Below are positions 9,194 to 18,369 of a stretch of 64,000 bases of DNA, piece by piece. The notes beneath the pieces were generated by a model. The model was not told the DNA's origin. It was given only the letters and a program-made list of their open reading frames with translations, and did no database searches. Source of the stretch: Xanthomonas vesicatoria ATCC 35937 (GTDB lineage Bacteria > Pseudomonadota > Gammaproteobacteria > Xanthomonadales > Xanthomonadaceae); NCBI RefSeq assembly GCF_001908725.1, contig NZ_CP018725.1, forward strand, positions 1,922,001 to 1,986,000, written 5' to 3'. Positions within the stretch are counted from its first letter, which is position 1. Each line of letters starts with the position of its first letter. Both the position numbers and the translations under genes were made by a program.

Positions 9194-12100
9194 GTGAGTC
9201 TGTCGGTCGTTGTGCGGCGTTTGCCGTTGGTTGTTGCACTGATCATCGCCCCTGCACACGCAAGTGCAGCAAGCGGGTTTGCCAGTTCGTTCGAGCGAGG
9301 ACAACCCATGCCGGTCGGCGGGATGACTGCCGATGTGCGGATCGCAGTCGGCAACGGCCCTGCTTCACCCTACGCGGCCAAGCCCAACGCCGGTTACAGC
9401 GGGGTGCATGCGCTGCGTTACGACAGCAGCGGCACTGGTGGAAAACGCATCTTGTTTGTCACCGACCTCGTGATCGATGCACAGACCCGCCTGACGTGGC
9501 TGGTGCTTCCGGAAAGCGTCGGCACCGATCATGTTGCCTCGACCTACGTGTCGCTGGATCTGGTCTTCGACGATGGCACGCGGTTGTCCGCCACGTCGGC
9601 GCGGGATCAGCACGGCGTGGCGATGGGCGCAGATGCGCAGGGGCAATCGAAGACCTTGTATCCGCAGCAGTGGGCGCGCAAGGACGTACGGCTGGGCGAG
9701 GTGGCTGGCTTGCGTGGGCGCCGCGTGCGTGCGATCGAGCTGGACCTCGCACCGCCTGCGGGCGCAACAGCTGCCGGCTGGATCGACGACATCGCGCTGG
9801 GCGATGCACCGCTGCTGACGCCGGCACGCCCATCGGACTGGGTCTTGACCACGCGCGGCACGCACTCCAATGGCACCTTCTCGCGCGGCAATAATTTCCC
9901 GGCAACAGCGGTGCCGCACGGATTCAACTTCTGGACGCCGGTGACCGATGCCGGAACGCTGACCTGGCTGTATCGATGGAACGAGCAAAACGATGCCGAC
10001 AACCGGCCGCGCCTGCAGGCGCTGGCGCTGAGTCATCAGCCCAGTCCGTGGATGGGCGACCGCCAGACCTTTCAGGTCATGCCCTCGCTCGGCGCGGGCG
10101 TGCCCGAAGCCGATCGCAGCAAACGTGCGCTGGCGTTTTCGCCTGCCAATGAAGTCGCGCGCCCGTACCGCTACGCGGTGCAGTTCGACAATGGCCTGCA
10201 CGCCGATATCGCCCCGACCGATCACGCCGCGCTGTTCCGCTTTCGCTTCCCGGATCACGATGACGCCAACCTGCTATTCGACAATGTGGATGCGCGCGGT
10301 GGGCTACGCCTGGATGCCGCGACGCAGACGCTGTCCGGTTACACCGATGTGCGCAGCGGGCTGTCGACCGGGGCAACGCGCATGTATGTGTATGCCAGTT
10401 TCGACCGGCCGTGGACGGCCAGTGGCCGCATCGATACCGGGCGGCCCACCGGGTGGATCAAGTTCGATGCAGGCGATGCGCGTCAGGTGCAGATGCGCAT
10501 CGCCACCTCGCTGATCTCGCTGGAGCAGGCCAGACACAATCTGGCATTGGAAATCGCACCGCAGGCATCCTTCGAGCAGATCGCCGCACAGGCGCAGGAT
10601 GCGTGGGATGCGTTGCTGGGGCGGTTCGAGGTGCCCGATGCGACCGCCGACCAGAAGAGCACGCTGTATTCCAATCTGTATCGGCTGCATCTGTACCCGA
10701 ACTCCGCGCATGAAAACGCAGGCAGTGCCGATGCGCCCGACTGGCGTTATGCAAGCCAGAACAGCTGGTCGGACGACAACGCCGACGGCAGCGCGGTGCG
10801 TAGTTTTGCACCGGTCCGCGATGGGCGGGTGTACGTCAACAATGGGCTATGGGACACCTTCCGCACCGCGTGGCCAGCGTATGCGCTCTTTGCACCAGAC
10901 GACGCCGGCAGGTTTGTGCAGGGCTTTATCGAACAAGCGCGTGCCGGAGGCTGGATTGCGCGTTGGTCTTCGCCCGGCTACGCCGACTTGATGGTCGGCA
11001 CCAGTTCCGATGTGGCGTTTGCCGATGCCTGGCTCAAGGGCGTGCAGGGCTTCGACCCGGCCGAGGCATACTCCGCTGCGCTCAAGAACGCGACCGTGGT
11101 GGCGCCGGATCGCCACGTTGGCCGCAAGGGCATGGCGCGCTCGACCTTCCACGGCTACGCCGATACCGATACGCACGAAGGCATGTCCTGGTCGCTGGAA
11201 GGCGCGCTCAACGACTTCGGTATCGCCAACATGGCCGATGAGTTAGCCAGACAAGCGACCGCCGCGGACGAGCGCGAGCGGTATGCAACAGAAGCGATGT
11301 ATTTCCGGCAGCGCGCGGCGGGGTATCGCGCGTTGTTCGATCCGGCGATCGGCTTTTTTCAAGGGCGAAACGCCGATGGAAGCTGGCGTGTGGACAAGGC
11401 GCATTACGACCCACGCGTGTGGGGCAATGACTACACCGAATCCAGCGGCTGGACGTTTGCTTTCACCGCACCGCACGACGGCGAAGGGTTGGCCACGCTG
11501 TATGGCGGGCGCGCCGCATTGGCCGCCAAACTGGATACATTCTTCGCCACGCCAGAAACCGGGGCGGCGGCGTTTGCCGGATCGTACGGCGACACCATCC
11601 ATGAAATGACCGAGGCGCGCGACGTGCGCATGGGCATGTATGCGCACAGCAATCAGCCAGCGCACCATATCCCGTGGATGTACCTGTTCGCTGGGCAACC
11701 ATGGAAGACCCAGCAGCTGACGCGCGAGATTCTGTCGCGGTTGTATCTGGGAAGCGAGATCGGCCAGGGCTACCCCGGCGACGAGGACAACGGCGAGATG
11801 TCGGCGTGGTATGTGTTCGCGGCACTGGGGCTGTATCCGTTACGCATGGGCGCACCGGAGTATGTGATCGGCTCGCCGCTGTTCAAGCATGCGCGGGTGC
11901 GCTTGCCCGATGGCGGCACCTTGGTTGTCAATGCACCCCAGAATTCGCCGCAGAATGTGTACGTGCAGTCGCTCAAGCTCAACGGCAAGCCGTGGCACAA
12001 GACCTGGTTGGCGCATGCAGACATCGCCAACGGCGCGACGCTGGAGTTCGTGATGGGCCCGGCGCCGTCGCGCTGGGGAAGTGGGCCGAACGATGTGCCA

Positions 12101-12538
12101 CCGTCATTGACGCCGGCCGGTCAGCGCCCTGCTCCGCTGCACGATCTACTTGGTGCCACCGCGCGCATCGCCTTGGACGATGGTCGTGATATCGCGGCGC
12201 TGCATGATGACGACGCCGGCACCGTCAGTGCGGTCGCCAACGCGTCGACGTTGACGCTGAGTGGACTGGAAGCTGGTACGCCGACGCTGTACACCTTGAC
12301 CAATGGCAGTGCGGCGATGTCTGCAGCTGGCTGGACGTTGGAAGCACGCAGCGCAGGTGGAGCATGGCGCGTGGTCGATCAGCGCAGTGGCGAGCGTTTT
12401 CAGTGGCCGTTGCAGACGCGCCCGTTTCGCATTGCGACGCCCGGTAACTATGTGGATTACCGGCTACGACTGACGCTGCCTGCGCGTGCGCAGGTGGCGG
12501 AAATCGAGATCCTGGGTGGCGCGCCGGATGCGCGGTGA
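9194..12538 (+). CDS. Secreted GH92 family alpha-mannosidase
   Basis: The protein has 1114 residues. GH92 enzymes are calcium-dependent inverting exo-alpha-mannosidases acting on high-mannose glycans. Family landmarks are NDYTESSGWTFAFTAPHD, HSNQPAHHIPWMY near residue 818, and GDEDNGEMSAWY with D863 and D865 as the expected catalytic-base region. A C-terminal beta-rich extension of about 170 residues follows. The GTG start at 9194 is chosen because AAGGAG lies 10 nt upstream and the protein then begins with a clear signal peptide (VVVRRLPLVVALIIAPAHASA). A much longer upstream frame lacks these signs. It stands alone, outside any visible N-glycan cluster. Location is periplasmic or secreted, and its natural substrate is inferred. 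Confidence 0.92.
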   Translation: MSLSVVVRRLPLVVALIIAPAHASAASGFASSFERGQPMPVGGMTADVRIAVGNGPASPYAAKPNAGYSGVHALRYDSSGTGGKRILFVTDLVIDAQTRLTWLVLPESVGTDHVASTYVSLDLVFDDGTRLSATSARDQHGVAMGADAQGQSKTLYPQQWARKDVRLGEVAGLRGRRVRAIELDLAPPAGATAAGWIDDIALGDAPLLTPARPSDWVLTTRGTHSNGTFSRGNNFPATAVPHGFNFWTPVTDAGTLTWLYRWNEQNDADNRPRLQALALSHQPSPWMGDRQTFQVMPSLGAGVPEADRSKRALAFSPANEVARPYRYAVQFDNGLHADIAPTDHAALFRFRFPDHDDANLLFDNVDARGGLRLDAATQTLSGYTDVRSGLSTGATRMYVYASFDRPWTASGRIDTGRPTGWIKFDAGDARQVQMRIATSLISLEQARHNLALEIAPQASFEQIAAQAQDAWDALLGRFEVPDATADQKSTLYSNLYRLHLYPNSAHENAGSADAPDWRYASQNSWSDDNADGSAVRSFAPVRDGRVYVNNGLWDTFRTAWPAYALFAPDDAGRFVQGFIEQARAGGWIARWSSPGYADLMVGTSSDVAFADAWLKGVQGFDPAEAYSAALKNATVVAPDRHVGRKGMARSTFHGYADTDTHEGMSWSLEGALNDFGIANMADELARQATAADERERYATEAMYFRQRAAGYRALFDPAIGFFQGRNADGSWRVDKAHYDPRVWGNDYTESSGWTFAFTAPHDGEGLATLYGGRAALAAKLDTFFATPETGAAAFAGSYGDTIHEMTEARDVRMGMYAHSNQPAHHIPWMYLFAGQPWKTQQLTREILSRLYLGSEIGQGYPGDEDNGEMSAWYVFAALGLYPLRMGAPEYVIGSPLFKHARVRLPDGGTLVVNAPQNSPQNVYVQSLKLNGKPWHKTWLAHADIANGATLEFVMGPAPSRWGSGPNDVPPSLTPAGQRPAPLHDLLGATARIALDDGRDIAALHDDDAGTVSAVANASTLTLSGLEAGTPTLYTLTNGSAAMSAAGWTLEARSAGGAWRVVDQRSGERFQWPLQTRPFRIATPGNYVDYRLRLTLPARAQVAEIEILGGAPDAR

Positions 12539-12658
12539 CGCGAGATGGTGAGTGCCGTGATGGCTTTGACTGACGATGGAGCGCAAGACCTTGTCGGTGA
12601 TCGTTTGCGCCTGGCAATGCTGATGCGCTGCTGAGGGCGGGCGGCACCCTCACCCCAA

Positions 12659-12681
12659 CCCCTCTCCCGGTGGGAGAGGGG
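12659..12681. repeat. CCCCTCTCCC palindrome, copy 1
   Basis: A perfect 10-bp inverted repeat (cccctctccc/gggagagggg) with loop ggt lies between the convergent GH92 and maeB genes. Identical stems occur at 43024-43046 and 63499-63521. It can form a stable hairpin in both transcripts, so it may end transcription or protect 3' ends in both directions. Confidence 0.85.
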
Positions 12682-12707
12682 CTTTCAGGCAGTGACTGCA
12701 CGCGAAC

Positions 12708-15017
12708 TCAGTCGTTACCCTTTTCAGCTGCCGCCTTTTCCGCATCACGTTGCCTGCGGATCTGTGCATCCACCGCCGCGATGGCGGTCATGTTCATCAC
12801 CCGGCGCGAGGTAGCGCTGGTGGTGAGGATGTGCACCGGCTTGGAGATACCCATCAGGATCGGACCGATCGCCACGCCGTCGGTGAACACGCGCACCAGG
12901 TTGTAGGCGATGTTGGCCGCCTCCAGGTTCGGCAGCACGAACAGGTTGGCGCGCCCCTTGAGCGTGCTGTTGGGCATGATCTGCTTGCGCAACGCTTCGT
13001 CCCAGGCGGTGTCGCCCTGCATTTCGCCATCGATGTTGAGCTCGGGCTTGCGCTTGAGCAGCGCTTCGCGCACCTGGCGCATCTTCAGCGCATCGCGCGA
13101 ATCGTGGCTGCCGAAATTGGAGTGCGACAGCAGCGCGATATTGGGCTCGATGCCGAACAGCTTGAGGCGATACGCCGCCTGCAACGTGGCTTCCACCACC
13201 TGCTCCACCGTCGGGTCTTCCTGCACGTGCGTGTCCAGGAAGAAGAACACGCCCAGCTGGTTGATCACACCGGTCATCGCCGAAGTGGAACTTACCCGTG
13301 GCTCCAACGGAATCACGCTGCGGGCGTAGCCCAGCTTCTTGTGGAAGCGGCCGACCACGCCGGACAGCATCGCGTCGGCCTCTCCGCGCGCCACCATGAC
13401 GGCGGCAATCAATGTCGGACGCGAGCGCATCAGCTCCTTGGCCGCGGTGACGGTCACGCCGCGACGCTCGGTGAGCGCGTGGTAGTACTGCCAGTAATCG
13501 TTGAAGCGGGGGTCGTCGAGGATGTTGGTGATCTCGAAGTCCACACCGGCGGTCAGGCGCAGGCCCATGCGTTCGATACGCGCTTCGATGACGTCAGGGC
13601 GGCCGATCAGGATCGGGAAGGCCAGGCCTTCGTCGACCACGTTCTGTACCGCGCGCAGCACCACTTCTTCTTCGCCTTCGGCATACACCACGCGCTGCTT
13701 GTCGGCGCGCGCGCGGTCGTAGACCGGCTTCATCATCAGGCTGGTGCGGTAGACGAACTGGCCGAGCTTGTCGCGGTAGGCTTCCATGTCGGCGATCGGG
13801 CGCGTGGCCACGCCCGAATCCATTGCCGCCTGCGCAACTGCCGACGACAACTCCACCAGCAGGCGCGGGTCCAGCGGACGCGGAATCAGATAGTCCGGAC
13901 CGAAGCTCGGGGTTTCGCCGCCATAGGCCGCGCCCAGGTCGGAAGCCTCGCGTCGTGCCATCGCCGCGATTGCCTTGACGCAGGCGATCTTCATTTCTTC
14001 GTTGATGCCGGTGGCGCCCACGTCCAGCGCGCCGCGGAACAAGTACGGGAAGCACAGCACGTTGTTGATCTGGTTCGGGTAGTCCGAGCGGCCGGTGCCG
14101 ATGATGCAATCCGGACGCACCGCCTTGGCCGCTTCCGGGGTGATTTCCGGATTGGGATTGGCCAGCGCGAAGATCACCGGCTGGCGCGCCATCGTGGCGA
14201 CCATTTCCGGTTTGAGGATGCCGGCAGCCGACAGGCCCAGGAAGATATCGGCGCCTTCAACGATTTCAGCCAGGGTGCGCTTGTCGGTGTCGCGCGCGTA
14301 GCGCTGCTTGTCCGGGTCCAGGTCGGTGCGGCCGGTGTGGATCACCCCGTCGCGGTCCAGCGCCAGGATGTTCTCCGGCTTCAGGCCCAGCGAGACCAGC
14401 ATATTGACGCAGGAGATGCCGGCCGCGCCCATGCCGGTGGTGGCCAGCTTGACCTCTTCGATCTTCTTGCCGGTGACCACCAGCGCATTGAGCACGGCGG
14501 CGCCGACGATGATCGCGGTGCCGTGCTGGTCGTCATGGAACACCGGGATGTTCATGCGCTCGCGCAGCTTGCGCTCGACGATGAAGCACTCCGGCGCCTT
14601 GATGTCTTCCAGGTTGATGCCGCCGAAGGTCGGCTCCAGGCTGGCGATGATGTCGACCAACTTGTCCGGGTCGTTCTCGTTGATCTCGATGTCGAACACA
14701 TCGATGCCGGCGAACTTCTGGAACAGCACGCCCTTGCCTTCCATCACCGGCTTGGACGCCAGCGGTCCGATGTTGCCCAGGCCAAGCACTGCGGTGCCAT
14801 TGGTGATCACCGCCACCAGGTTGCCGCGGGCGGTGAGCTCGCTGGCCTGGGTGGCGTCCTCGACGATGGCCTCGCAGGCGAACGCCACGCCTGGCGAATA
14901 CGCCAGCGACAGGTCGCGCTGGGTCAGCATCGGCTTGGTCGCGGTGACCTTGATCTTGCCGGCCGGCTGCTGGCGGTGGTAGTCGAGGGCGGCCTGTTTG
15001 AAGTCGTCGTTGGACAT
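12708..15017 (-). CDS. maeB: NADP-dependent malic enzyme with C-terminal phosphotransacetylase-like domain
   Basis: The protein has 769 residues. It catalyses oxidative decarboxylation of malate to pyruvate, yielding NADPH. Domain order is malic N-terminal domain (about 1-150, [14 protein letters not shown]), NAD(P)-binding domain (about 160-400, [18 protein letters not shown]) and a PTA-like domain (about 430-755, ending near [17 protein letters not shown]). In MaeB enzymes the PTA-like part is regulatory, binding acetyl-CoA. The length is normal. It is followed on the same side by dctA, so malate import and malate use are encoded together, although about 200 bp separate them. The start at 15017 gives the standard [16 protein letters not shown]-terminus. 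Confidence 0.96.
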   Translation of the reverse strand: MSNDDFKQAALDYHRQQPAGKIKVTATKPMLTQRDLSLAYSPGVAFACEAIVEDATQASELTARGNLVAVITNGTAVLGLGNIGPLASKPVMEGKGVLFQKFAGIDVFDIEINENDPDKLVDIIASLEPTFGGINLEDIKAPECFIVERKLRERMNIPVFHDDQHGTAIIVGAAVLNALVVTGKKIEEVKLATTGMGAAGISCVNMLVSLGLKPENILALDRDGVIHTGRTDLDPDKQRYARDTDKRTLAEIVEGADIFLGLSAAGILKPEMVATMARQPVIFALANPNPEITPEAAKAVRPDCIIGTGRSDYPNQINNVLCFPYLFRGALDVGATGINEEMKIACVKAIAAMARREASDLGAAYGGETPSFGPDYLIPRPLDPRLLVELSSAVAQAAMDSGVATRPIADMEAYRDKLGQFVYRTSLMMKPVYDRARADKQRVVYAEGEEEVVLRAVQNVVDEGLAFPILIGRPDVIEARIERMGLRLTAGVDFEITNILDDPRFNDYWQYYHALTERRGVTVTAAKELMRSRPTLIAAVMVARGEADAMLSGVVGRFHKKLGYARSVIPLEPRVSSTSAMTGVINQLGVFFFLDTHVQEDPTVEQVVEATLQAAYRLKLFGIEPNIALLSHSNFGSHDSRDALKMRQVREALLKRKPELNIDGEMQGDTAWDEALRKQIMPNSTLKGRANLFVLPNLEAANIAYNLVRVFTDGVAIGPILMGISKPVHILTTSATSRRVMNMTAIAAVDAQIRRQRDAEKAAAEKGND

Positions 15018-15162
15018 CGGCTGTGTGGGTCTCGAAGGCGCAGGAGGGCTGAATTCTACCCTCCTGCCTGAACAAGGGCCTGTCGCGCAGCTGTCAGCGC
15101 GGCAGGGAAATCGCAGGCTGCGGCGCCTCGTGCGCCGATGCCGCGCTCGCGGTCAACGCAGA

Positions 15163-15207
15163 ACGGCCCTGCACCCCGCCGGCATGACCGACGGAATACA
15201 GGGCCGT
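15163..15207 (-). terminator. Possible terminator downstream of dctA
   Basis: A perfect 9-bp inverted repeat (acggccctg/cagggccgt) encloses a GC-rich loop, just past the dctA stop. There is no T-run, so intrinsic termination is uncertain. Confidence 0.35.
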
Positions 15208-15215
15208 AGGAAACA

Positions 15216-16589
15216 TCAGCGCAGGCTGGCCGGCGCAGCGCCCGGTGCACCCACCGGCGCCTGCAGCGGCGGCTCCCCGCCATCCAGCACCAGCGTGAGG
15301 CGGTCGCGATCCAGCGCATTTTCCCAACGCGAGACCACCACGGTGGCGACCGCATTGCCGATGAAGTTGGTTAGCGAGCGGCACTCGCTCATGAAGCGGT
15401 CTACGCCCAAGATCAGCGCCATGCCGGCCACCGGCACTTCCGGCACCACGGCCAACGTGGCAGCCAGGGTGATGAAGCCGGCACCGGTAACGCCCGCAGC
15501 GCCCTTGGAGCTGAGCATGGCCACCGCCAGCAGCGCGATCTGGTGACCCAGGGTCAGCTCGGTGTTGGTGGCCTGGGCGATGAACAGCGCTGCCAGGGTC
15601 ATGTAGATGTTGGTGCCATCCAGGTTGAACGAATAACCGGTCGGCACCACCAGACCCACCACCGACTTCTCGCAGCCGGCCTTTTCCATCTTTTCCATCA
15701 GCGACGGCAGCGCCGATTCCGACGAGGACGTGCCCAGCACCAACAGCAATTCGGCCTTGAGGTAACGGATCAGCTTGAGTACCGAAAACCCGCACAGCCG
15801 GCACACCACGCCCAGGATCACCAGCACGAACAGCAACGAAGTCAGGTAAAACGAGCCCACCAGCCAGGCCAGGTTGACCAGCGATTCCACCCCGTACTTG
15901 CCGATGGTGAAGGCGATTGCGCCGAACGCACCGATCGGCGCGGCGCGCATCAGGATGTGGACCAGCTTGAACACCGGAGCGATCAGGGCTTCCAGCAGGT
16001 TCAGCACCGGCTTGCCGCGTTCGCCCACCAGCGCCAGCGACACGCCGAACAACACCGCCACGAACAGCACCTGCAGGATGTTCGGCCCGGTCAACTTGCC
16101 GTTGACGATCTGGTCGCCGGTGAAGGCGCCGATCAGCGAGTTGGGGATGATGTCCATCAGGAAGCCGACCAGGGTCAGGTCATGCGACTTCTCGACATAG
16201 CTCTTGACCGCGCTCTGGTCCAGGTCGGCAGGATTGATGTTCATGCCGGCGCCGGGCTGCACCACGTGCGCCACGATCAGACCCACCACCAGGGCCAGCG
16301 TGGAGAAGAACAGGAAGTAGGCCATTGCCTTGCCGAACACCCGTCCCACCGTCTTGAGGTGGGTCATGCCGGCGATACCGGTGACGATGGTCAGGAAGAT
16401 CACCGGGGCGATGATCATCTTCACCAGCTTGATGAAGGCATCGCCCAGCGGCTTGAGGCTTTCGGCAAAGGCCGGCTCGAAATGGCCCAGCAGGGCACCA
16501 AGAACGATCGCCACCACCACCTGGAAGTACAGTTGACGATAGAAGGGCACGGGCGCCGGCATCGGTCCGACAGGCTTGCTGATGTGCAT
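15216..16589 (-). CDS. dctA: C4-dicarboxylate:cation symporter (DAACS family)
   Basis: The protein has 457 residues. DctA imports succinate, fumarate and malate across the inner membrane with protons or sodium. It carries the family blocks [42 protein letters not shown] (the serine-rich reentrant loop) and [25 protein letters not shown]. The ATG at 16589 is favoured because GGAG lies 7 nt upstream and residues from [13 protein letters not shown] resemble homologues. An upstream in-frame start lacks an RBS. It is divergent from an OprO/P-type porin and near a large sensor kinase, which suggests a dicarboxylate uptake and sensing module. Confidence 0.95.
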   Translation of the reverse strand: MHISKPVGPMPAPVPFYRQLYFQVVVAIVLGALLGHFEPAFAESLKPLGDAFIKLVKMIIAPVIFLTIVTGIAGMTHLKTVGRVFGKAMAYFLFFSTLALVVGLIVAHVVQPGAGMNINPADLDQSAVKSYVEKSHDLTLVGFLMDIIPNSLIGAFTGDQIVNGKLTGPNILQVLFVAVLFGVSLALVGERGKPVLNLLEALIAPVFKLVHILMRAAPIGAFGAIAFTIGKYGVESLVNLAWLVGSFYLTSLLFVLVILGVVCRLCGFSVLKLIRYLKAELLLVLGTSSSESALPSLMEKMEKAGCEKSVVGLVVPTGYSFNLDGTNIYMTLAALFIAQATNTELTLGHQIALLAVAMLSSKGAAGVTGAGFITLAATLAVVPEVPVAGMALILGVDRFMSECRSLTNFIGNAVATVVVSRWENALDRDRLTLVLDGGEPPLQAPVGAPGAAPASLR

Positions 16590-16748
16590 GACACCACTCC
16601 GGGGGAACTGGAGGGCGCCTGAGCAGGCACCCGGTGCGGGCATTCTGGCCGCACGTCACAGCTTGGGCCGATAACCCATTGGTACTACGCACTGTCCGTG
16701 GGCTGAACGTCGCCTTACACTTCAGCCGCGCCGCCACCGGCCGTTAAT

Positions 16749-16761
16749 TGCGTTTAACGCA
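16749..16761. promoter_or_regulatory. Candidate operator in the dctA/porin divergent region
   Basis: TGCGTT-T-AACGCA is a perfect 6-bp dyad around one base, between the divergent dctA and porin starts. A regulator site is inferred from symmetry and position only. Confidence 0.35.
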
Positions 16762-16879
16762 GACACCGATTCCTGTGCAGTTGGCCATCCGGACCCTGCG
16801 CGTTTCATGAAGCTGTTCAGTGCACCTGCCACGGCAGGACGCCCGGCCCTTCCATCCATCCTCGCCGAAGATCATTCCT

Positions 16880-18052
16880 ATGCGCCTCAATCCGCTCGTC
16901 CTCGCGTTGGCCATCGCCGCCGCGCCCGCCGCCGCCAATGCCGCCACCTCGATCGAGAACTGGCCTACCAAGTACACCTTCGGTGACGGCACCGAAATCG
17001 GCCTGACCGGCAACTACGCCTACGACGACAACAACTTCTCCGGCGACGACCGCCTGGAAGACCGCACCGATTTCCGCCGCAAGGAATTCGGCGCCACCCT
17101 CAAGAAAAAGGGCGTCTATGACGCCATGGTCTATTTCGACTTCGAAGCCAAACTGTGGCTGGACGTGTTCTACCGCTTCGAAACCAAGGCGCTGCTGGGC
17201 CAGGACTACGGCCGCGTGCGCCTGGGCTACATGAAGGTGCCGGTGGGTCTTGAGGCGGTGCAGAGCTCGCGTGCGGGCAGCTTCATGGAACTGGGCCTGC
17301 CGGTGCAGGCAGTGTTCCAGGGCCGTCGGACCGGCGTGGAATGGACCCTGGAGCGCCAGCAGTACTTGTTGCAGGCCGGCGCTTACGGTGGCAAGGACCT
17401 GCAGGGCGACAACCCGGGCACCACCCAGGCCGTGCATGCCGCCTGGACCCCGTTTAAGGCCGAAGGCAACGTGCTGCACCTGGGCCTGGCCGGCTCGGTG
17501 GAAAACCCGCGCGGTTTCAGTGATGGCCGCGGCGTGTCGTTCAGCCCGCGCGTGCGCCTGCGCGCCCGCCCGGAAGCCGGCCTCACCGACGTGCGCCTGA
17601 TCGACACCGGCACCATCCTCGATGTGGACCACGTGATCCGCACCGGCGTGGAAGGAGTCTGGATCCACGGCCCGTTCTCGCTGCAGAGCGAAGCGCTGCG
17701 CGCGGAAGTGGCGCGCAATGCCGGCCAGCCGCACTTCATCGCCCAGGGCCAGTACGTCTACGGCACCTGGTCGCTGACCGGCGAGTCGCGCACCTATGCC
17801 GGCGGCGTACCGGGCAACATCAAGCCGGCACACGACTATGGCGCGGTGGAGCTGACCGCGCGCTACAGCCGCCTGAACCTGGAAGACAACAACGTCCATG
17901 GCGGCCGTCAGCACGACACCACCATCGGCGCCAACTGGTACCTCACCAGCCACTTCAAGATGCAGGCCAACTACAGCTGGGTGGATTCTTCGCGCAACGG
18001 CGTGCATGAAACGCCGCATGTGATGGAACTACGCGCGCAGGTGCAGTTCTAA
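16880..18052 (+). CDS. OprO/OprP-type outer-membrane porin
   Basis: The protein has 390 residues. A signal peptide (MRLNPLVLALAIAAAPAAANA) is followed by a beta-barrel of the phosphate-selective porin O/P superfamily. Markers include FRRKEFGATLKKKGVYDAMVYFDFEAKLWLDVFYRF near the start and the C-terminal aromatic MELRAQVQF expected for Bam-dependent insertion. Although the family is named for phosphate, many members serve other anions. Divergence from dctA makes a dicarboxylate pore the better guess here. The ATG at 16880 is set by the signal peptide. The hybrid kinase gene lies about 320 bp downstream on the same strand. Confidence 0.88.
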   Translation: MRLNPLVLALAIAAAPAAANAATSIENWPTKYTFGDGTEIGLTGNYAYDDNNFSGDDRLEDRTDFRRKEFGATLKKKGVYDAMVYFDFEAKLWLDVFYRFETKALLGQDYGRVRLGYMKVPVGLEAVQSSRAGSFMELGLPVQAVFQGRRTGVEWTLERQQYLLQAGAYGGKDLQGDNPGTTQAVHAAWTPFKAEGNVLHLGLAGSVENPRGFSDGRGVSFSPRVRLRARPEAGLTDVRLIDTGTILDVDHVIRTGVEGVWIHGPFSLQSEALRAEVARNAGQPHFIAQGQYVYGTWSLTGESRTYAGGVPGNIKPAHDYGAVELTARYSRLNLEDNNVHGGRQHDTTIGANWYLTSHFKMQANYSWVDSSRNGVHETPHVMELRAQVQF

Positions 18053-18148
18053 AAGACGCTGCAGCGCTCCAGCGCGCGGGCAACGCACTACCGCGCACTG
18101 AGGTCGCCCACGGACAGCTGTCGTCGCAACGGCAGCCGGCGTTTCGAT

Positions 18149-18177
18149 ACGGCCGCACCGGTCACGGGTGCGGCCGT
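18149..18177 (+). terminator. Hairpin terminator of the porin gene
   Basis: A perfect 11-bp stem (acggccgcacc/ggtgcggccgt) with a 7-nt loop is followed by a short T-rich stretch (tgtcgttt), about 100 nt past the porin stop. It sits in the roughly 317-bp gap before the sensor kinase; nothing else is evident in that gap. Confidence 0.7.
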
Positions 18178-18369
18178 TGTCGTTTGGCGCAGCGAGCAGA
18201 CCTACTCTGCTCGCTGCCGGGCGGGCGCAGCCGGTGCGCGGTGCGCGGTGCGGTGCTGTAGCACGCGTACGCTACGTTTCCTCCGCGACGCACACACGCC
18301 CTAGGACTGCTGACTACGCTTGCTAGCCGATCACAAGGCGGCCCGCGCACTGTCAGGAGATGGCTGCGC

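Noticed and set aside
8542..9894. A 450-codon plus-strand open frame spanning the GH92 upstream region
   Set aside because: Its second half overlaps the GH92 gene in another frame, and the Arg/Cys-rich text looks non-coding.
12750..15071. A 773-codon plus-strand open frame opposite maeB
   Set aside because: The translation is His/Gln/Ala-rich nonsense, and maeB on the other strand is unambiguous.
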